This document shows positions 7,686-15,659 of a stretch of DNA of 64,000 nt, in pieces. The notes beneath the pieces are model-generated. The model saw nothing but the letters and a program-made list of their open reading frames with translations, searched no databases and was not told the origin of the DNA. The stretch lies in NCBI GenBank assembly GCA_963841705.1, contig CAWJDY010000045.1, positions 1-64,000 on the forward strand, given 5' to 3'. Both the position numbers and the translations under genes were made by a program. Source of the stretch: VAZQ01 sp963841705. GTDB lineage: Bacteria; Pseudomonadota; Alphaproteobacteria; Rhizobiales; Xanthobacteraceae. How positions within the stretch are numbered: the stretch's first letter is position 1; every line of letters starts with the position of its first letter.

Positions 7686-8798
7686 ATGCCGAGCATTCCT
7701 CAGACCGGCCTGTCGCGCCTTTTCAATCGGCAGACGACATTGGTTGCGGGCGTGCTGCTGGTGCTGGTTGCTGCCGGCATCGCGTTCTCCAGAATGACTC
7801 TTGGCCCCTCGGCCGAGGCGCTGCAGACGATATCGGCCGCTGCCCAGGATCAGGCGGAGCAGTCTGAGCAGGTCGCGGCGCTGGGCCGGATCGAGCCGTG
7901 GAGCGAGATCATCAATCTGGGCGCCGGGGCTGGACCGGACCGGCTCGAATCGCTCTTCGTCGAGCGCGGCGATCTGGTCAAACGGAACGAGGTGATTGGC
8001 TACCTCGGCGGCTATGCCGAGCAGATGGCGCAGCGCGACCTGTTGCGCGCCCAGCTCGACGAGGCAAAGGCGCGCATGAAGGCGGAAACCGCGCTCAATA
8101 CGATACGCATCAAGGCGGCGGAGCTGTATCGCCGGCGGGTCGTGGAACTGACCCCCCACCGCATCGCGGTGCAGGAGGACACCATCGCCAGCCTGGAGGC
8201 CCGGCACGCCCAGGACAAGGACGTGCAGGCGGCGCGCGAGCACCTTTCGGAGCTCAAGGATCAGTTCGAGATCGACAAGACCGACGCTGCCAATCAGATC
8301 GAGCAGGCTCGTGCTACTTTGGCGCGCATGGAGGCGGAGTTTCCGATCGCTTCGCTGGAGCGCCAGATCGCGCTGGCCGAGGTACGCGCCAAGCGGATGA
8401 CGTTATATGCGCCGTGCGACTGCCATATCCTCAACATTCGGATCAAGCCGGGCGAGGAGATCGGCTCCGGCCCGGTGTTGACCATCGGCGACACGGATCG
8501 CATGCGCGCGGTCGCGGAAGTCTACGAGACCGATGTCGGCAAGGTGCGTCCGGGCCAGAAAGCGACGATCAGCAGCCGCGCGCTGCCAAATCCCATCACC
8601 GGCAGAGTGGCGCGCGTGGGCAACATGATCTTCAAGAACGATGTGCTCAATGTCGACCCGGCAGCGCGGGCGGACGCCCGCGTCGTGCAGGTCTGGATAG
8701 ATCTCGACGATAGCGCGGCCGCCAGGCGGCTCACCAATCTTACCGTCGATGTGGTCATCACGACCGCGCAGCCGATGGGTCCGCCGCCCCGGTCCTGA
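7686..8798 (+). CDS. HlyD/DevB-type membrane fusion protein of an ABC exporter
   Basis: 370 residues with one N-terminal membrane helix (about 20-39), then a biotinyl-lipoyl half motif (GRIEPWSEIINLG ... GDLVKRNEVIGYLGGY). A long coiled-coil hairpin (about 105-235) and a second lipoyl half and beta barrel (APCDCHILNIRIKPGEEI, GDTDRMRAVAEVYETDVGKVRPGQKA) follow. Such proteins bridge an inner-membrane ABC exporter to the outer membrane. It is the first gene of an apparent operon with two DevC-like permeases and an ATPase. A 236-base gap holding a palindromic repeat separates it from the first permease. The exported substrate is unknown; DevBCA relatives export glycolipids or lipoproteins. Confidence 0.88.
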   Translation: MPSIPQTGLSRLFNRQTTLVAGVLLVLVAAGIAFSRMTLGPSAEALQTISAAAQDQAEQSEQVAALGRIEPWSEIINLGAGAGPDRLESLFVERGDLVKRNEVIGYLGGYAEQMAQRDLLRAQLDEAKARMKAETALNTIRIKAAELYRRRVVELTPHRIAVQEDTIASLEARHAQDKDVQAAREHLSELKDQFEIDKTDAANQIEQARATLARMEAEFPIASLERQIALAEVRAKRMTLYAPCDCHILNIRIKPGEEIGSGPVLTIGDTDRMRAVAEVYETDVGKVRPGQKATISSRALPNPITGRVARVGNMIFKNDVLNVDPAARADARVVQVWIDLDDSAAARRLTNLTVDVVITTAQPMGPPPRS

Positions 8799-8839
8799 CA
8801 TCCTTCAGGAGGCCCCAACCTGCAGCTTCCGCAGAACTA

Positions 8840-9010
8840 TTAGATCGATTCCATGAACCCAGCAGATCGAGCGGATGAAGCTTAAACCCACAGACCTCAT
8901 CCTGAGGAGGGCGCATGCTTGCATGCGCCCGTCTCGAAGGATGGCCGCTGGCACGATCTCGCGTGTGGCCGTCCTTCGAGACGCGCGCAAGCGCGCTCCT
9001 CAGGACGAGG
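8840..9010. repeat. Long palindromic repeat within the exporter operon
   Basis: Starts agatcgattccatgaa ... cagacctcatcctgagg and then forms a large inverted structure: ctcatcctgaggag...gtctcgaaggatggcc against ggccgtccttcgagac...ctcctcaggacgagg. Related pieces are at 6091-6160, 48405-48495 and 59466-59545. It sits between adaptor and first permease. In a transcript it would form a strong hairpin that could uncouple their expression. Confidence 0.75.
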
Positions 9011-9034
9011 TTGATTGCTAACCGAGATCGCGTC

Positions 9035-10165
9035 GTGACCGGCTATATTGCCTGGCGCATCCTCCTGCACGAGAAGGGTCGCAATGCGCTGGCGGTGTGC
9101 GGCATCTTCGTCGCCGTCCTGATGATCTTTCTGCAGCTCGGCTTCTATTTCTCCGTGCCGAAAGGGGGCATGCGGATCTACGATCGCCTGCGCTTCGATC
9201 TGCTGATGACATCCGGCGCCTACGACTTCCAGGGCCGCTCCTACGATTTTCCCCGCGCGCGCCTCTACCTGGCCATGTCCTTGCCGGAAGTGGAATTGGC
9301 ACGGCCGTTCTACCAGTCCGCGGCGTCGTGGTTGAACCCGGAGGGCAGGCTGCGGCGCGACGTCTTCGTCATGGGCTTTGCCCCGCAGGACCATCTCTTC
9401 AACGTGGACGAGATCGAGCATCAGGCCGACGTCATGGGGCGACCCAACACGGTCCTGGTCGACAGGGCGACGCTGCCGATGTTCGGGCCGCAGACCCCAG
9501 GACGTCTGGTCGAGATCGGCGAGCACGCGTTCGAGATCGGCGGCCAGTACACGCTCGGAACGGGATTTATCGGCCTGGGCGTCGTGGTCACGAGCGATGT
9601 CAATTTCGAGCGCATGTTCCCGACGCATTCGCTTGCCGCGGTCAATCTTGGGCTGATCAAGCTCAAGCCGGGCAGCAACCCCGATCGGGTGGCGCTGCGA
9701 TTGCGCGAGCTGCTGCCGGCGGATACCAGGGTATTCACCCGCCCCGAGATCGAGGCCAATGAGGTCCAGCACTGGAGCACGCGAACGGCGACCGGCATCA
9801 TCTTCGGGTTCGGCGTCATCGTGTCGGTCGTGGCAGGCATGGTGATCCTCTATCAGACACTTGCAACCCAGGTCATTCGCCAGCTTCCGCAGTATGCGAC
9901 GCTGAAGGCCATCGGTTACACCGATGCTTATGTTCGCAACATCGTCGTGGCGCTGTCGCTTATCATGGCGAGCGCTGCCTTCGCTCCTGCTGTGGTGGCG
10001 TCGATTGCGATCTACGAGAGAGTCCGAACCACCGCTCGGCTGCCGATCGAGATGACGGGAGCACGCGTGCTCGGGGTGCTGCTCCTCGCGCTCGCAATGT
10101 CCGCCGCTTCGGCCCTCTTTGCCGTGCGCATCCTGCGCCGGGCCGACCCGGCCGATCTTTTCTAG
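9035..10165 (+). CDS. DevC-like ABC exporter permease 1
   Basis: FtsX/MacB-type permease. The frame is open from 8915, but the first 40 codons are translated from the palindromic repeat, so I place the start at the GTG at 9035 (VTGYIAWRILLHEKG), giving 376 residues. Layout: membrane helix 1 (ALAVCGIFVAVLMIFLQLGFYF), a large periplasmic domain, and three C-terminal helices (IIFGFGVIVSVVAGMVILYQTL; NIVVALSLIMASAAFAPAVVAS; LGVLLLALAMSAASALFAVRIL). It contains QYATLKAIGYTDAYVRNIV, the typical coupling region. It ends 19 bases before the next permease and presumably forms a heterodimer with it. Confidence 0.87.
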   Translation: MTGYIAWRILLHEKGRNALAVCGIFVAVLMIFLQLGFYFSVPKGGMRIYDRLRFDLLMTSGAYDFQGRSYDFPRARLYLAMSLPEVELARPFYQSAASWLNPEGRLRRDVFVMGFAPQDHLFNVDEIEHQADVMGRPNTVLVDRATLPMFGPQTPGRLVEIGEHAFEIGGQYTLGTGFIGLGVVVTSDVNFERMFPTHSLAAVNLGLIKLKPGSNPDRVALRLRELLPADTRVFTRPEIEANEVQHWSTRTATGIIFGFGVIVSVVAGMVILYQTLATQVIRQLPQYATLKAIGYTDAYVRNIVVALSLIMASAAFAPAVVASIAIYERVRTTARLPIEMTGARVLGVLLLALAMSAASALFAVRILRRADPADLF

Positions 10166-10184
10166 GCCACCGTCAGGCGGTCCG

Positions 10185-11399
10185 ATGCAACTGGTCGAGA
10201 GGCTCGCGACAGTCAGGCTCCCGTCAGCCGGAGAGAGCGGCAAGAGCTGGCCTGTGCCGCTCGCTTGGCGCAACATCGTTGCGGACAAGCAACGCCTGTT
10301 GCGTTCGATCGCCGGCATAGCCTTCGCTGTGCTGCTCATGATGGTCGAGCTTGGCTTCCGCGAGGGGTTCATCGCGAGCATGCTCGTCTCCATCGGCCAA
10401 CTCGACGGCGACATCATGCTGGTAAGCGCGACCCGATATCAGTTCGGCAGGGAGGCGCCGTTCTCGCGACGCCAGCTCGCGCAGGCACATGCGGTAGCGG
10501 GAGTCGCGAGCGTGCGGCCCCTGTACGCGCAGCGCAAGGCTTCCGTCTGGAAAAATCCGCAAACCCTGGAATTGGTGGGAGTGCAGATCTTTGCCTTCGA
10601 TCCCGACCAACCGGTCTTCCTCATTCCCGAGGTCACTGCGAAGCTCGATGAGCTTCGGCAGCCGGGCACGGTAATGGTGGACCGTCGCGCCCGCAGCAAC
10701 TTCGGCGACGCGGGCCCGGGCACGCAGACCGAGCTGTCGCGCCACGCGGTCCGAGTGATCGGCACCTTCCGGCTTGGTCCCGACTTTTTTACCGACGGCA
10801 ACGTGATCATGAGCGACCGTACCTTCTTCACGCTGTTCGGCAACGGCAGCGCAAACGCCGGCGACCTTCCCAGCCCGGACGTCGGCGTGGTCAAAGTGCT
10901 CCCCGGTCATCGGCCATCGGATGTGCAGCGCGCGCTGCGGGCTGCCCTGCCGACCAACGTTGCGGTGCCGACCAAGGCCGAGCTGATGAATCAGGAGACT
11001 CGGTTTGCGCTGCAAGTCTCGCCGGTGGGGCCGATCTTCGACATCGGAACGCTGGTCGGATTTGCTGTCGGCATGTTGATCTCCTACCAGATCTTGTTTT
11101 CCGATCTTTCCGACCAGCTCTCTCAGTACGCAACGCTCAAGGCGATGGGTTATCGCAACGGCTATCTGATCAAGGTGGTTTTGCAGCAGGCGATATTCTA
11201 CGCGCTGCTCGGGTACGTGCCGGCCTGGATACTGTGCTATTTCATATTCAGGGTCGTCGGCGATCTGGTCCTGATTCCGGCGGGGATGTCGGTAGGGCTC
11301 AGCTTGACCAGCATTGCGCTGAGCCTGGGCATGTGCATCGGCTCCGCCCTGATCGCGGTGCGCCGCGTCATTGCCGCCGATCCCGCAGAGCTGTTTTGA
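10185..11399 (+). CDS. DevC-like ABC exporter permease 2
   Basis: 404 residues from the ATG at 10185 (MQLVERLATVRL). The frame is open from 10119, but that part overlaps the end of the previous gene. It has the same architecture as permease 1 and is a clear paralogue: helix 1 (AGIAFAVLLMMVELGF), a periplasmic domain, the coupling segment QYATLKAMGYRNGYLIKVVLQQ, and three C-terminal helices. Differences in the periplasmic domain suggest a heterodimer rather than redundancy. The TGA at 11397-11399 overlaps the ATG of the ATPase gene (TGATG), which implies translational coupling. Confidence 0.88.
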   Translation: MQLVERLATVRLPSAGESGKSWPVPLAWRNIVADKQRLLRSIAGIAFAVLLMMVELGFREGFIASMLVSIGQLDGDIMLVSATRYQFGREAPFSRRQLAQAHAVAGVASVRPLYAQRKASVWKNPQTLELVGVQIFAFDPDQPVFLIPEVTAKLDELRQPGTVMVDRRARSNFGDAGPGTQTELSRHAVRVIGTFRLGPDFFTDGNVIMSDRTFFTLFGNGSANAGDLPSPDVGVVKVLPGHRPSDVQRALRAALPTNVAVPTKAELMNQETRFALQVSPVGPIFDIGTLVGFAVGMLISYQILFSDLSDQLSQYATLKAMGYRNGYLIKVVLQQAIFYALLGYVPAWILCYFIFRVVGDLVLIPAGMSVGLSLTSIALSLGMCIGSALIAVRRVIAADPAELF

Positions 11400-12535
11400 T
11401 GTCCGCCGGCTCTGCAGCACCCGAAGCTCCTGCGGTCGTGCACGTCGAGCGCGTCAATCACTCTTACGGTCAAGGCGAAGCGCGAAACCAGGTGCTGTTC
11501 GGCAACAGCATCGAGATCGGCCCGGGGCAGCTCGTGATCATGACGGGACCGTCAGGGTCCGGCAAGACCACCCTGCTCAGCCTCATCGGCGGCTTGCGCT
11601 CGGTCCAGGAGGGCACCATCCGGATCCTCGATCGCAATCTCACGGGCTTGGCGCGCCAGGAGCTCGTGGCGGTGCGCAGAAACCTCGGATTTATCTTCCA
11701 GGCGCACAACCTCTTCGACTCGCTCTCGGCCTACGAGAACGTCAAGATGGCCATGCAGCTCGGGGATCGCCCGGCGAGCGCCATGCGCGAGCAGGGCATG
11801 GCCATGCTGCAACGACTAGGCATCGGACATCGTGCCGACTACAAGCCGCGCTCGCTCTCCGGCGGCCAGCGCCAACGGGTCGCCGTGGCGCGCGCGCTGG
11901 TCAACCGACCGAAACTGGTTCTCGCCGACGAGCCGACCGCGTCACTCGACAAGGAGTTGAGCAACACCGTGGTCAGTCTGCTCAAGGAGCTTACGGTTGC
12001 AGAAGCCTGCACGGTGATCATGGTGACGCACGACAGCCGCATCCTCGACGTGGCCGACCGGATCGTGAACATGGTGGACGGCAACATCGTTTCCGACGTC
12101 GTGCTGCGCGATGCGCTGTTCATTTGCGAGTTCCTCAAGACCGTCGAGCTTTTCAACCGGCTCACTCCGGCGGAAATTGCGAACGTGGCCGAGCGCATGC
12201 GGCGGCGACGCTATGCTCCCGGCGAGTTCGTGATCCGCCAGGGCGAGATCGGCGAAGAGTTCTTTCTCGTCCGCAGCGGCACGGCGGCCGTGACGGCAGA
12301 AGCGCCGGGCCAACCGGAGCGCCAAATCGCCATCCTCGGCATCGGGCAGGTCATTGGGGAGATGGCGCTCTTCAGCGGAGAGCCGCGCAACGCCACGGTA
12401 CGCGCGGTAGAGGAGCTGGAGACATTTTACCTGAGCAAGAAGGATTTTCAGGAGGCGCTGCAGTTCAGTGCCGGCTTCAAGGATCAGATCCGCCGCAGCT
12501 ATTTCGACCGCTTGGAACATCCGTTGCACGCTTAG
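11399..12535 (+). CDS. ABC exporter ATPase fused to a cyclic-nucleotide-binding domain
   Basis: 378 residues. Residues 1-230 are a DevA/LolD-type ATPase: Walker A GPSGSGKTT, Q loop FIFQAHNLF, signature LSGGQRQRVA, Walker B LVLADEPTASLD, H loop MVTHD. Residues about 255-375 form a cNMP-binding domain (RYAPGEFVIRQGEIGEEFFLVRSGTAAV, then IGEMALFSGEPRNATVRA, the phosphate-binding cassette). The open frame extends upstream to 11234, but that part overlaps the permease in another frame. The fusion suggests that transport could be gated by cAMP or cGMP; this is inference. A stand-alone cNMP-binding protein also occurs at 22993. Confidence 0.9.
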   Translation: MSAGSAAPEAPAVVHVERVNHSYGQGEARNQVLFGNSIEIGPGQLVIMTGPSGSGKTTLLSLIGGLRSVQEGTIRILDRNLTGLARQELVAVRRNLGFIFQAHNLFDSLSAYENVKMAMQLGDRPASAMREQGMAMLQRLGIGHRADYKPRSLSGGQRQRVAVARALVNRPKLVLADEPTASLDKELSNTVVSLLKELTVAEACTVIMVTHDSRILDVADRIVNMVDGNIVSDVVLRDALFICEFLKTVELFNRLTPAEIANVAERMRRRRYAPGEFVIRQGEIGEEFFLVRSGTAAVTAEAPGQPERQIAILGIGQVIGEMALFSGEPRNATVRAVEELETFYLSKKDFQEALQFSAGFKDQIRRSYFDRLEHPLHA

Positions 12536-12567
12536 GAAAAGATTAGGAAAAGATAGAGCGAGGCAAG

Positions 12568-13365
12568 ATGGCGGGTGCAGTCGATTTTACCCCCGGCGGC
12601 TATCGCTTCCTGCCGAGCGTGTTCCAGTACTCAGCCGGGGTAATGGCGCTGCCGGGCTACGCCATCGAGCGGGTGCGCTTTCGCGCACCGATGCCGCTCG
12701 AGGCCGGCTTTGCCGCAATCGAGCGCATGATCGCGCAGGCCGGCCGGCCGTTGACCGCGTTCTGTGCCTGCGAGCTGCGCTCGCCCAAGCCGTTCACGGA
12801 AGAGGGGTTTCGCTCGTTCAACGAGCGGTATGTGCTGACCTTGGAGAAATGGCGGCTGTTTGACGGCAAGGTGAATCCGGTTGCGCGCGGCAACGTCTGT
12901 CCGGAGATCGAGCCTCCGCTGGAGCCGTCGTTTCACGCCTTCGCATTCACAGTCGCCGACAGCAGTAGGGGCGGGTTTGAAACCCGGCCCCACGATCGCC
13001 CGCAGCACGCAACCGCCGCGCCTACTTTCGTGATTGCCGGCGGTGCGGAGGCAAGAGAGGGAGGAGCAAGCTACAACGAGCGCATCGTCCGGCGGGGCGA
13101 AACCACGCCGGAGGCCATGCGCGAGAAGGCGCGCCATGTGTTCGCGGAGATGGAACGACGCCTGGCGGCATTCGGGCTGCGCTGGGACGACACCACCGCC
13201 ACGCAGGTCTACACGGTCCACGACCTCTATCCTTTTCTCGCCGAGGAGATCGTGCGCCGCGGCGCCGCCCATGCCGGGCTCACCTGGCATTATGCCCGTC
13301 CGCCGGTGCAGGGGCTGGAATACGAGATGGATTGCCGGGGAACGAGCCGTGAGACGGTGGTGTAG
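12568..13365 (+). CDS. RidA-like protein with an in-frame palindromic repeat insertion
   Basis: 265 residues. It resembles the two-domain RidA-like (YjgF superfamily) hypothetical proteins: an N-terminal half with PLTAFCACELRSPKPFTEEGF and a C-terminal half with TTATQVYTVHDLYPFLAEEIV and HYARPPVQGLEYEMD. Between them, residues about 131-150 (SRGGFETRPHDR and neighbours) are encoded by a copy of the dispersed GCGGGTTTGAAACCCG palindrome at 12965-12993, which leaves the frame open. The gene follows the exporter ATPase by 32 bases and may be in its operon. Function is unknown; RidA proteins hydrolyse reactive imines. Start: ATG 12568 after gagcgaggcaag. Confidence 0.75.
   Translation: MAGAVDFTPGGYRFLPSVFQYSAGVMALPGYAIERVRFRAPMPLEAGFAAIERMIAQAGRPLTAFCACELRSPKPFTEEGFRSFNERYVLTLEKWRLFDGKVNPVARGNVCPEIEPPLEPSFHAFAFTVADSSRGGFETRPHDRPQHATAAPTFVIAGGAEAREGGASYNERIVRRGETTPEAMREKARHVFAEMERRLAAFGLRWDDTTATQVYTVHDLYPFLAEEIVRRGAAHAGLTWHYARPPVQGLEYEMDCRGTSRETVV
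12965..12993. repeat. Dispersed 29-base palindrome, copy inside a coding sequence
   Basis: Copy of the family whose core is GGCGGGTTTGAAACCCGCC, here gtaggggcgggtttgaaacc followed by cggccccac. It lies within the RidA-like gene and is read as SRGGFETRP. Other copies in the window are at 6198, 38978, 44328, 51451, 52780, 53812 and 54011, all between genes. Confidence 0.85.
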
Positions 13366-13410
13366 TGCGACTGCGTCGGGGATGGTTCTCCGGTGGTCTA
13401 CGGCTCAAAA

Positions 13411-13455
13411 TGACCCATCTGAGACATCGGCGGTGACAATTTGCTGTGATGCACA
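13411..13455. repeat. Dispersed repeat of the tgacccat...acat(c/t)ggc family
   Basis: tgacccatctgagacatcgg followed by cggtgacaatttgctgtgatgcac. Related copies are at 19776, 23686, 24860 and 25619, in three cases about 120-130 bases upstream of an integrase-like gene head. Here it runs up to and through the ATG of the multicopper oxidase. A scrap of another repeat (aaatccctgtaaag, compare 37153) follows at 13482-13495, inside the first codons of that gene. Confidence 0.65.
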
Positions 13456-14744
13456 AACAACGCTGCGCCTGCCTGCAAATCCCTGTAAAGGGGGCGGCGC
13501 GACATCCAACGAGTGGTCCCGATTATCAGCCAGTCGTCACGCTCAACGGCTGGACGCTGCCGTGGCGTATGAATGGCGACTGGAAGGAGTTCCACCTTGT
13601 CGCAGAACCCGTGGTGCGCGAGTTCGCGCCCGGCATGAAGGCGAACTTGTGGGGCTACAACGGACAGGTGCCTGGACCGACCATCGAGGCAGTCGAAGGC
13701 GAGAAGGTGCGTATCTTCGTGACCAACAAGCTTCCCGAGCACACGACCGTTCATTGGCACGGTATGCTGTTGCCGAACGGGATGGACGGGGTAGGTGGAG
13801 TGACACAGCCGCACATAAAGCCCGGACAGACCTTCGTGTACGAGTTCGAGTTGAAGAAGAGCGGGACATCCATGTACCACCCGCACTCCGACGAAATGGT
13901 GCAAATGGCGATGGGCATGATGGGAATGTTCGTCGTGCCCCCAAGCGACCCGAAATTCCGGCCAGTCGATCGGGATTTCGTCTTCATCATGAGCGCCTAC
14001 CTCATCGACCCCGGCACCTATCTGCCTAAAGTCGCTGAGATGACTGATTTCAACTTGTGGACGTGGAACAGCCGCGTGTTTCCCGGCATCGATCCGCTGC
14101 CGGTGCGGCTTGGGGATCGCGTGCGCGTTCACATGGGCAATCTCACCATGACCAATCATCCGATCCACATCCACGGTCATGAGATCCGCATGAGCTGCAC
14201 AGACGGCGGATGGGTGCCGGAGACTGCGCAATGGCCGGAGACGACGATCGATGTGCCGGTCGGCTCGATCCGCGCTTTCGACATGCTCGCCGACAGTCCG
14301 GGCGATTGGGCGTTTCACTGTCACAAGACGCATCACGCCATGAACGCGATGGGCCACGACGTGAGGAACTTCATCGGCGTGCAGAAGAGCGATATTGCCC
14401 GGCAGGTCCGCAGGCTCGTTCCGGACTACATGCCGATGGGAAGCGCCGGAATGGCGGATATGGGCGAGATGGAGATGCCGATGCCCGACAACACGCTCCC
14501 GATGATGACCGGGTTTGGGCAGTTCGGACCGATCGAGATGGGCGGCATGTTCACGCTGATGAAGATTCGCGACGGGATTGCTCCTAACGATTACAAGGAC
14601 CCTGGCAGCTACAAGCATCCGAACGGCACGGTTGCTTATGAGATCGAGACCCCCTCCGCGTCGGCGCCGCGGCAGAGCGGTCCAGCAATGTCACCATCGC
14701 CTGCTGCCAAGGATAAACCTAGCAATACGCACAAGGGGCACTGA
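13446..14744 (+). CDS. Multicopper oxidase, probably 5'-truncated
   Basis: 432 residues from the first ATG. All four copper-binding motifs are visible: HWHG (H103, H105), YHPH (H145, H147), HPIHIHGH (238-245) and HCHKTHHAMNAM (291-302; type 1 copper Cys292). A Met-rich tail (about 330-385, MPMGSAGMADMGEMEMPMP) resembles copper-resistance oxidases. The family normally has a Tat or Sec signal peptide. Here the homologous part starts near residue 23 (SGPDYQPVVTLNGW), and the codons before it come from repeat sequence, so the original export signal seems lost. It is followed by a cupredoxin gene and a CusF-like gene. The role is likely copper oxidation or tolerance, if a functional start exists. 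Confidence 0.85.
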   Translation: MMHKQRCACLQIPVKGAARHPTSGPDYQPVVTLNGWTLPWRMNGDWKEFHLVAEPVVREFAPGMKANLWGYNGQVPGPTIEAVEGEKVRIFVTNKLPEHTTVHWHGMLLPNGMDGVGGVTQPHIKPGQTFVYEFELKKSGTSMYHPHSDEMVQMAMGMMGMFVVPPSDPKFRPVDRDFVFIMSAYLIDPGTYLPKVAEMTDFNLWTWNSRVFPGIDPLPVRLGDRVRVHMGNLTMTNHPIHIHGHEIRMSCTDGGWVPETAQWPETTIDVPVGSIRAFDMLADSPGDWAFHCHKTHHAMNAMGHDVRNFIGVQKSDIARQVRRLVPDYMPMGSAGMADMGEMEMPMPDNTLPMMTGFGQFGPIEMGGMFTLMKIRDGIAPNDYKDPGSYKHPNGTVAYEIETPSASAPRQSGPAMSPSPAAKDKPSNTHKGH

Positions 14745-14758
14745 AAGGGGCTTATATC

Positions 14759-15241
14759 ATGTATAAACTTACAACCGCTGCAGCTGCTGCTGTACTATTT
14801 GTCACGGCGACGACGGCTATGATTACCGCGCGCGCCCATGAAGATCATGGAACCTTTTCCGCTGGCGAGCCGGGCGATCCGAAGAAACCAGCGCGAACCA
14901 TACGCATACTGATGATTGATGACGGCAGCGAGGCAGACATGAAGTTCGAGCCGGCTGTTATCACTGTGCGAAAGGGCGAGCAAATCCGCTTTATCCTGGA
15001 AAACAGCGGGACCGAAAGCCACGAGTTCATGCTGGCGACGGTTGCGGAAAACCGCAAGCATGCTGAACTGATGAAGAAATTCCCCGACATGGAACATGAC
15101 GATCCCAACGGGAAGCGCCTTGCTGTCTCCGAGCGTCGTGAACTCTTTTGGAGATTCACGAAGACGGGCGACTTCGAGTTCGCCTGCCTGATTCCCGGAC
15201 ATTACCAAGCCGGGATGCATGGCAAAGTCATAGTGAAGTAA
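14759..15241 (+). CDS. Periplasmic cupredoxin
   Basis: 160 residues with a signal peptide (about 1-26, ending ITARAHA-like at ARAHE). It has a plastocyanin-like domain with type 1 copper ligands placed as H88 (SHEF), C143, H148 and M153 (CLIPGHYQAGMHG). A His/Asp-rich N-terminus (HEDHG) follows the signal. It probably carries electrons or copper for the neighbouring multicopper oxidase. It begins 14 bases after the oxidase stop, with the A/G-rich aaggggc just upstream, so the two are probably co-transcribed. Confidence 0.87.
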   Translation: MYKLTTAAAAAVLFVTATTAMITARAHEDHGTFSAGEPGDPKKPARTIRILMIDDGSEADMKFEPAVITVRKGEQIRFILENSGTESHEFMLATVAENRKHAELMKKFPDMEHDDPNGKRLAVSERRELFWRFTKTGDFEFACLIPGHYQAGMHGKVIVK

Positions 15242-15262
15242 GGCCGGCCGGAGAGGCTTGAG

Positions 15263-15550
15263 ATGAAAAACCGCCCGCTCGTGCTGGCGTTTGCAACGGC
15301 AATTGTTGCTGCGGCTATTCTGAACCCCGCCCTCGCACAAATGGTGAATGGGCAGGTGATCAAAATAGATGAAGCTGCTGGCAAGATCACGCTCAAGCAC
15401 GGTCCTTTGAAGCAATTCGACATGGAAGAAGGCATGACCATGGTGTTTCGAGCACAAGACCCGGCCATGCTGAAGACTGTCAAAGTCGGCGACAAGGTAA
15501 AGTTCGTGCCTGAACGCATCAACGGCCAGTTCACGGTCACCAAGATTTAG
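15263..15550 (+). CDS. CusF-like periplasmic copper-binding protein
   Basis: 95 residues with a signal peptide ending at ALA (about residue 25). The OB-fold CusF domain follows (GQVIKIDEAAGKITLKHGPL, then GMTMVF and VGDKVKFVPE). The copper site of CusF (His, Trp, Met, Met) is matched by H46, M58 and M60. The position of the Trp that caps Cu(I) in E. coli CusF appears to be Met54 here, with one extra residue in the loop. It is 21 bases after the cupredoxin stop, the last gene of the copper module. It is likely a periplasmic Cu(I) chaperone. Confidence 0.85.
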   Translation: MKNRPLVLAFATAIVAAAILNPALAQMVNGQVIKIDEAAGKITLKHGPLKQFDMEEGMTMVFRAQDPAMLKTVKVGDKVKFVPERINGQFTVTKI

Positions 15551-15659
15551 AGAGCTAAATGATTCCGGCTTAGGTCGATCAGCGACGGGAGGGCTTGGCC
15601 TGGTTGTTCAAGGGCTAAAGTTTGCCTAGGACACTATCCTCGCACCTACCACTGTTCTC

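Noticed and set aside
8915..9034. 40-codon N-terminal extension of permease 1
   Set aside because: It is entirely translated from the palindromic repeat; homologous sequence begins at about 9035.
8897..11420. Two long minus-strand open frames opposite the exporter permeases (506 and 398 codons)
   Set aside because: Antisense shadows; charged, His/Arg-rich, without domains, while the plus strand has clear membrane helices.
11371..12546. Long plus-strand open frame overlapping the ATPase gene
   Set aside because: Arg/His/Ala-rich shadow of the ATPase in another frame with no domain.
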